The notes beneath the pieces were generated by a model that was given only the letters and a program-made list of their open reading frames with translations, did not search any database and was not told where the DNA came from. Below are positions 59,782 to 64,000 of a stretch of DNA of 64,000 nucleotides, piece after piece (position 1 is the first letter of the stretch; each line of letters begins with the position of its first letter). The translations under genes and the position numbers were made by a program. Source of the DNA: Akkermansiaceae bacterium (GTDB taxonomy: Bacteria; Verrucomicrobiota; Verrucomicrobiia; Verrucomicrobiales; DEV007); NCBI GenBank assembly GCA_024233085.1, contig JACKQC010000015.1:83977-147976 (forward strand), read 5' to 3'.

Positions 59782-61116
59782 TCACCCCAGCCCCTCCAAC
59801 TCCCCGGTGCTCTCATTGAACTGGTCGATGCTCAATCCCATCCGCTTGAGGATGGCGAGGTAGAGGTTGCAGAGGCGGGTGTTCTCTTCGTAAACGATGT
59901 GGCGACCGGGGTTGAGCTGGCCGCCGCCGCGGCCGGCGAGGAGGATGGGAAGGTTGGCGCTGGTGTGGGAGTTGCCGTCGCGCATGTTGTTGCCGAACAG
60001 GATCATCGAGTTGTCCAGAACGGAGCGCTCGCCTTCCTGGATGGCGTGGAGTTTCTGGAGGAACTCGACGTATTTGCCCACGCAGTATTCGTTGGCGATC
60101 TGGTAACCTTCGAGTTTTGCCGGCCGTTCCGCGTGGTGGGCCATGCCGTGGAGGCCGCCGCATTTTTTATCCACGAAGGAGAAGTCGATGCCGCTGGAAC
60201 TGCGGCCCATCATGAAGGTGGCGACGCGGGTGCGGTCGGTCTGGAAGGCCAGGGTCATGATGTCAATCATCTGGGTCAGGTGCTCGTCGTGCGACTTTGC
60301 CTGGCCGGGTTCGGGGACGCGGCCCTGGAGGAGGGTCTCGGGAATGGGGCGCTGGTTTTTTTCGTTGAACTCGAGTTTCTTCTCAAGGCTGCGCACGGAG
60401 GTCAGGTATTCGTCGAGGCGATGCTGGTCGTCCCGCGAGACCTGTTTCGCGAGGCCCTGAATGCTCTCGCGGGTGAGGTCGATGACGCTGCGGGTGTCGC
60501 CCAGGCGGGCGGTTTTGCCGAAAAGCCGGTCAAAGGCGAGGCGGGGAATGCGCTCGCGGGCGAGCGGCGTGGTGGGGGTGAGCCAGGAGATGGAATTGCC
60601 GTAAAGCTGGGTGATGCGCTCGCCGGTGTCGACGCCGGTCCACTCGGCCTCGGTGGAAAGCTCCAGGGAGGGCAGCAGGGTCTGGTGGCCGACATGCTTC
60701 GCGGCGGCCTGATCCACGGAGACGCCGCACTCGATGTCGCTGCCCATGCTGCGCTTGACGCCACGGCCGACGAGGAAGTTCGAGGTGCCTCCGTAGTGGC
60801 CGCTGGTGGGGCGGTCGCGGCCTTTGTTGAGGTCGTGATTGAGATGGGTCAGGACGAGAACTTCGTCCCGGATGGGAGCGAGGGGTCGCAGGGTCTTGGA
60901 AAGCTGGTAACCGGCGCCCTCGCCTGTCGGGGTCCACTCGTAGGGGTTGATGCCGTTGGGCTGGTAGATGACGCCGAAGCGGAGCGGGGCTTTCGCGGCT
61001 TCGGTCTTTTCGGCGCCCCAGAGGAGGGTTTCCAGCCAGGGGAGTCCCAAGGTGACGCCGGCGACGCCTTTGAGGGCGGTGCGTCGGCTGAGGTTCCAGG
61101 TTTTTTTATTCGGCAT
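59782..61116 (-). CDS. DUF1552 protein, exported (Tat-type leader)
   Basis: The 444-residue protein begins with a Tat-like leader (LSRRTALKGVAGVTLGLPWLETLLWG). DUF1552 motifs: FGVIYQPNGINPYEWTPTGEG, LVLTHLNHDLNKGRDRPTSGHYGGTSNFLVG, GVSVDQAAAKHVG, QTDRTRVATFMMGRSSSGIDFSFVD, HGMAHH and SVLDNSMILFGNNMRDGNSHTSANLPILLAGRGGG. It resembles DUF1501 in its superfamily. Its start overlaps the stop of the DUF1587-1585 gene by 11 bp; these two families are nearly always paired in PVC and some myxobacterial genomes. The reaction is unknown. Confidence 0.94.
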   Translation of the reverse strand: MPNKKTWNLSRRTALKGVAGVTLGLPWLETLLWGAEKTEAAKAPLRFGVIYQPNGINPYEWTPTGEGAGYQLSKTLRPLAPIRDEVLVLTHLNHDLNKGRDRPTSGHYGGTSNFLVGRGVKRSMGSDIECGVSVDQAAAKHVGHQTLLPSLELSTEAEWTGVDTGERITQLYGNSISWLTPTTPLARERIPRLAFDRLFGKTARLGDTRSVIDLTRESIQGLAKQVSRDDQHRLDEYLTSVRSLEKKLEFNEKNQRPIPETLLQGRVPEPGQAKSHDEHLTQMIDIMTLAFQTDRTRVATFMMGRSSSGIDFSFVDKKCGGLHGMAHHAERPAKLEGYQIANEYCVGKYVEFLQKLHAIQEGERSVLDNSMILFGNNMRDGNSHTSANLPILLAGRGGGQLNPGRHIVYEENTRLCNLYLAILKRMGLSIDQFNESTGELEGLG

Positions 61117-64000
61117 GGGTCAGGTGTCCTTTCTCTCGGCGGTATTGGAAGGGATAGCTTTTCGCGATGGCGACGGCCAGCGCGGAGAAACGATCGCCGT
61201 CGGCCTCCAACTCGGCGACGGCCTCGCGGATGACGGTTTCGTCATAGTATTCGAGGCTGCGTCCGAGGGCGAAGCCGAGCAGTTTCTTGGAAATCTGGTG
61301 AAGGAAGGCGTCGCGCTTGTCGGTTTTGAGATAACGCTTCAGTTCGGCGAAGCCCTCGACGCGGGGGCCGCCTTTCAGCTCGCCGACCGAGTCGACGGGC
61401 AGCTCGCCTTCCTTGGCGCGAAAGCGGCCGATGGCGTCGAAGTTTTCCAGCGTGAAACCGAAGGGGTCGATGCGGTCGTGGCAGACGGCGCAGTTCGGGT
61501 CGGTGCTGTGAACGGCGAGGCGTTGCTTTTTGGTCAGCGTGTTGTCGGCGAGTTTTTTCTGGTCGATCTTCACGCCCTCCGGCGGGGGCGGGACCGCGCC
61601 GCCGATCAGGACATCGAGGAGCCATTTGCCGCGGAGGACGGGGCTGGTTCGTTCGGGCCAGGAGGTCGCGACCAGCACGCTGCCCATGGTGGGAAACCCG
61701 CCCCGCTGATCGGTGGTCAGCTCGATCCGCCGCATTTGCTCGCCCTCGACGCCGGGGATGCCGTAGTGTTTGGCCAGCGCTTCGTTGAGAAAGGCCGTCT
61801 TCGAATCGAGGATCTCCAGCACGCCGCGGTCCTGTTTGACGATGTCGTCGAAGGTCATCACGGCCTCCTGAAACAGGGCATCCCGCAGTTCCGGGGTATA
61901 GGTCGGAAAGAGTTTCGAGTCCGGTTGCTTTTCGTCGAGGATCTTTCGGAAACCCAGCCATTGGGCGGCGAATTGATCCGCGAGCGAAACCGACTTCGGG
62001 TCCTTCAGCAGGCGACGGACCTGTGCCTCGAGAACTTCGGCGTCGTGCAGGCGGTCTTCCTTCGCCAGTTTCATCAGGGTGTCGTCCGGCATGGAACTCC
62101 AGAGGAAATAGGACAAACGGCTCGCGAGGGCGTAGTCGTCGATCCGGCTGGCGCCCGAACCGTCGCTGGAGCCGGGCGCCTCTTCCTCCAGGCGGAAGAG
62201 GAAACGCGGATGGGTCAGCAGACTCTGGATCGCGAGTTGGGCGGCTTTTTGAAAATCGTCGGTCGCGGCCATCGAATCGTCATAGACCCGCGCGACGACC
62301 TGGGCGTCGTCCTTCCCGACGGGCCGGCGAAAGGCGCGTTCGGCAAAGGCGAGCAGGGCGTCCTTGACCCGGGTGTCCATCTCCGACTGGAAGGCCTCGG
62401 CGGATTTTCGGAGATCGTTCCATTGCTTGCGATCCGGTTCCGGAAGTTCGGCCGGGGCCTCGCGCTGATCCGCTGGCAGGTCCGCAAGCGCCGGCAGCTC
62501 GCCCTCCCGCGTTTTCAGCAGGTGCGCGAATTTCTTTTTCCCGACAAAGGCGAAGAAGTCCTCGATCGGCTGGCGCTTGGCGAATTCGATTTCGCGCCGG
62601 ATGGATTCCAGTCGGGCGCGGTCCTTGTCGCTCAGCGAGACGTCGATCATTTCCTGGGCGCCGGCGCTCTTGCCGTAGCCGACGAGCGAGGAATAGACGC
62701 CCCACCATTGCTTCGCTTCCTCGACCGCGAAATCGCCCGGGCCGCGGTAAAACCAGGAGTGGGTGTGCTTGCCCTTCGGGAAGGGGATCTCGTCGGTAGA
62801 GGCATAGACCTGAACCGAGCCTTTTTCCTCGGCGGATTTTTCCATGCCCGCCGTGGCTGTGAACGATTTCGCGCCGGTCGGGAGTTTGAATTTCAGCAGG
62901 GCGGGGGCCTCGACATAGAAACCGCGCATCACCGGCTCCTTGCCGGACGCGGTGCTGACGAAGGCTTTCCCGTCCGGAAATTTTTCCCGGTGGATTGCGC
63001 CTTCCCCCTGCTTCTCGATCATTTCGAGATCACCGAGATAAGCCACGCCACCGTTTTCGAGGGCGATCTTAGGATCGTGGAGCACGACGCGGTCGAACTC
63101 GTGGCCGTCGTCCATATCGCCGACACTGAGATAGAGGAATTCCGCGTCGGACGCGATGTCGGTCTTCACTTCCAGCCCCGGCTTGTTCATGTGCGCGGTG
63201 GCGGGCACGGCGAGGCGGACCTTGGCGGCGAAATCGTCGCGGAAGGCCACCAATTCCTCGGCGGTGACGCTATCGCGGCGGGCCTGCAATTCCAGCCACG
63301 GATCGAGCACCCAGTGTCCGTAGTGGGTGTCCCAGCGGCTGGTCTTGATGTCCTCGGCCGCGCCGGTGAAGGCGATGACCCAGCGGTAGAAGACACCCGG
63401 CATCAGCTTTTTCGAGAGGGCGAAATCGTAGATTTCCTTGTGGCTGACCTCCGGTTTCTCGAGCGCCAGTTTCATGGCGGGCAGGAGGTAGGGCTCGAAC
63501 TCGGTGCGCGGGTTGTAGGGCGGGAGCTTGTCGAAGAAGTCATTGTAAAAATCGGTCAGCTTTCGCTCCGCCCGGACGTGATAAGCGCGCGGCGGCAGAG
63601 TCGGGGCGGGATCGGCGCCGAAGACGATGCCATCGACGCGGCTGACATCCGCGTGTCGGGAAATATCGCGGGCCGCCTCGAAGTATTTTTCCACCATCAT
63701 CGGGGGCATCGACATGCCTTCCGCGTTGTTGTCGAAGCCCTCGCCGCCGGCGCCGTCGGCGGAAAAATAGCGCGCCGGCCGGAGATCGACGCCAGTCAGG
63801 TCGCGGATCGTGTTGTCGTATTCCGCCCGGGTCAGCCGCCGCAGCAGGGCGGGACCCGGATCCTTGACCGATTCGTAGTCGAATTCCGCGATCGTCTTTT
63901 CGATCCAGGCGGTCAGCTTTTTGACTTCCTCCTCGGTCGGTCGCAGTTCCCGGTCATCCGGCGGCATCACGCCCGTCTCCACCTGGTCGATGACGCTGAA
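61106..64000 (-). CDS. DUF1587/1592/1588/1585 protein, 5' end outside window
   Basis: The frame runs in from the right edge; 964 residues are visible and the N-terminus is missing, where a PSCyt-type CxxCH domain is expected. Domains in order: DUF1587 (RRLTRAEYDNTIRDLTGVDLRP), DUF1595 (RVKDALLAFAERAFRRPVGKDDAQ), DUF1592 (YALASRLSYFLWSSMPDDTLMKLA, DQFAAQWLGFRKI), DUF1588 (RGGFPTMGSVLVATSWPERTSPVLRGKWLLDVLIG, CAVCHDRIDPFGFTLENFDAIGRFR) and DUF1585 (KLLGFALGRSLEYYDE). The CAVCH is a c-type heme motif. It is translated just before the overlapping DUF1552 gene. Confidence 0.94.
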   Translation of the reverse strand, partial: FSVIDQVETGVMPPDDRELRPTEEEVKKLTAWIEKTIAEFDYESVKDPGPALLRRLTRAEYDNTIRDLTGVDLRPARYFSADGAGGEGFDNNAEGMSMPPMMVEKYFEAARDISRHADVSRVDGIVFGADPAPTLPPRAYHVRAERKLTDFYNDFFDKLPPYNPRTEFEPYLLPAMKLALEKPEVSHKEIYDFALSKKLMPGVFYRWVIAFTGAAEDIKTSRWDTHYGHWVLDPWLELQARRDSVTAEELVAFRDDFAAKVRLAVPATAHMNKPGLEVKTDIASDAEFLYLSVGDMDDGHEFDRVVLHDPKIALENGGVAYLGDLEMIEKQGEGAIHREKFPDGKAFVSTASGKEPVMRGFYVEAPALLKFKLPTGAKSFTATAGMEKSAEEKGSVQVYASTDEIPFPKGKHTHSWFYRGPGDFAVEEAKQWWGVYSSLVGYGKSAGAQEMIDVSLSDKDRARLESIRREIEFAKRQPIEDFFAFVGKKKFAHLLKTREGELPALADLPADQREAPAELPEPDRKQWNDLRKSAEAFQSEMDTRVKDALLAFAERAFRRPVGKDDAQVVARVYDDSMAATDDFQKAAQLAIQSLLTHPRFLFRLEEEAPGSSDGSGASRIDDYALASRLSYFLWSSMPDDTLMKLAKEDRLHDAEVLEAQVRRLLKDPKSVSLADQFAAQWLGFRKILDEKQPDSKLFPTYTPELRDALFQEAVMTFDDIVKQDRGVLEILDSKTAFLNEALAKHYGIPGVEGEQMRRIELTTDQRGGFPTMGSVLVATSWPERTSPVLRGKWLLDVLIGGAVPPPPEGVKIDQKKLADNTLTKKQRLAVHSTDPNCAVCHDRIDPFGFTLENFDAIGRFRAKEGELPVDSVGELKGGPRVEGFAELKRYLKTDKRDAFLHQISKKLLGFALGRSLEYYDETVIREAVAELEADGDRFSALAVAIAKSYPFQYRREKGHLTHAE

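Overview
The window is about 64 kb of GC-rich DNA. Its gene content points to the Planctomycetes-Verrucomicrobia (PVC) group, most likely a free-living verrucomicrobial heterotroph. The evidence is the PVC-specific protein families: DUF1501, DUF1549/DUF1553, a DUF1552 plus DUF1587-to-DUF1585 pair, a PVC-type CxxCH dehydrogenase and a DUF1080 protein. There are also two secreted sulfatases, a ThuA-like protein and a Ser/Thr kinase with a SUMF1-like ectodomain. This assignment is inference from families; there is no rRNA gene in the window. No tRNA, CRISPR array, phage or transposase gene was seen.

Layout. 1-11.6 kb: secreted and peripheral catabolic genes (double alpha/beta hydrolase, cut at the left edge; CocE hydrolase; sulfatase; ThuA; desaturase; Gfo/Idh oxidoreductase; esterase; SMP-30). 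11.9-14.9 kb: a dicarboxylate symporter, then a three-gene Fe-S assembly cluster (CxxC-rhodanese, IscU/NifU-like, SufT). 15.1-17.6 kb: glycosyltransferase, GH16 and FucU. 17.7-35.5 kb: a large block of secreted c-type cytochrome, PPC, DUF1549/1553 and DUF1501 proteins. 35.6-37.7 kb: a membrane protein and a repeat-domain exported protein. 37.9-44.0 kb, minus strand: housekeeping order ftsH, pgpH-like, ybeY, unknown gene, clpS, DUF2017. 44.5-52.6 kb: second sulfatase, 3-HIBADH-like dehydrogenase, esterase-like protein, two small exported proteins and the kinase. 52.8-59.8 kb: an accessory stretch of visibly lower GC with VapBC, a diheme cytochrome, DUF1080, a toxin-antitoxin-SecB-like chaperone (TAC) module, a stand-alone HsdR-N-type nuclease and several repeat families. 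59.8-64 kb: the DUF1552 and DUF1587-1585 pair, cut at the right edge.

The most striking structural signal is a dispersed 42-bp element found 12 times in 64 kb. It is a nested palindrome: each 19-nt half can fold on itself, and the two halves also pair with each other. It lies mostly between genes, but two copies are read through in frame inside real genes and one supplies the C-terminus of another. At least five further families of inverted or tandem repeats occur between genes. The best candidate for a functional system of interest is the TAC operon (56.2-57.5 kb) beside a restriction-like nuclease, which looks like a small defence locus.
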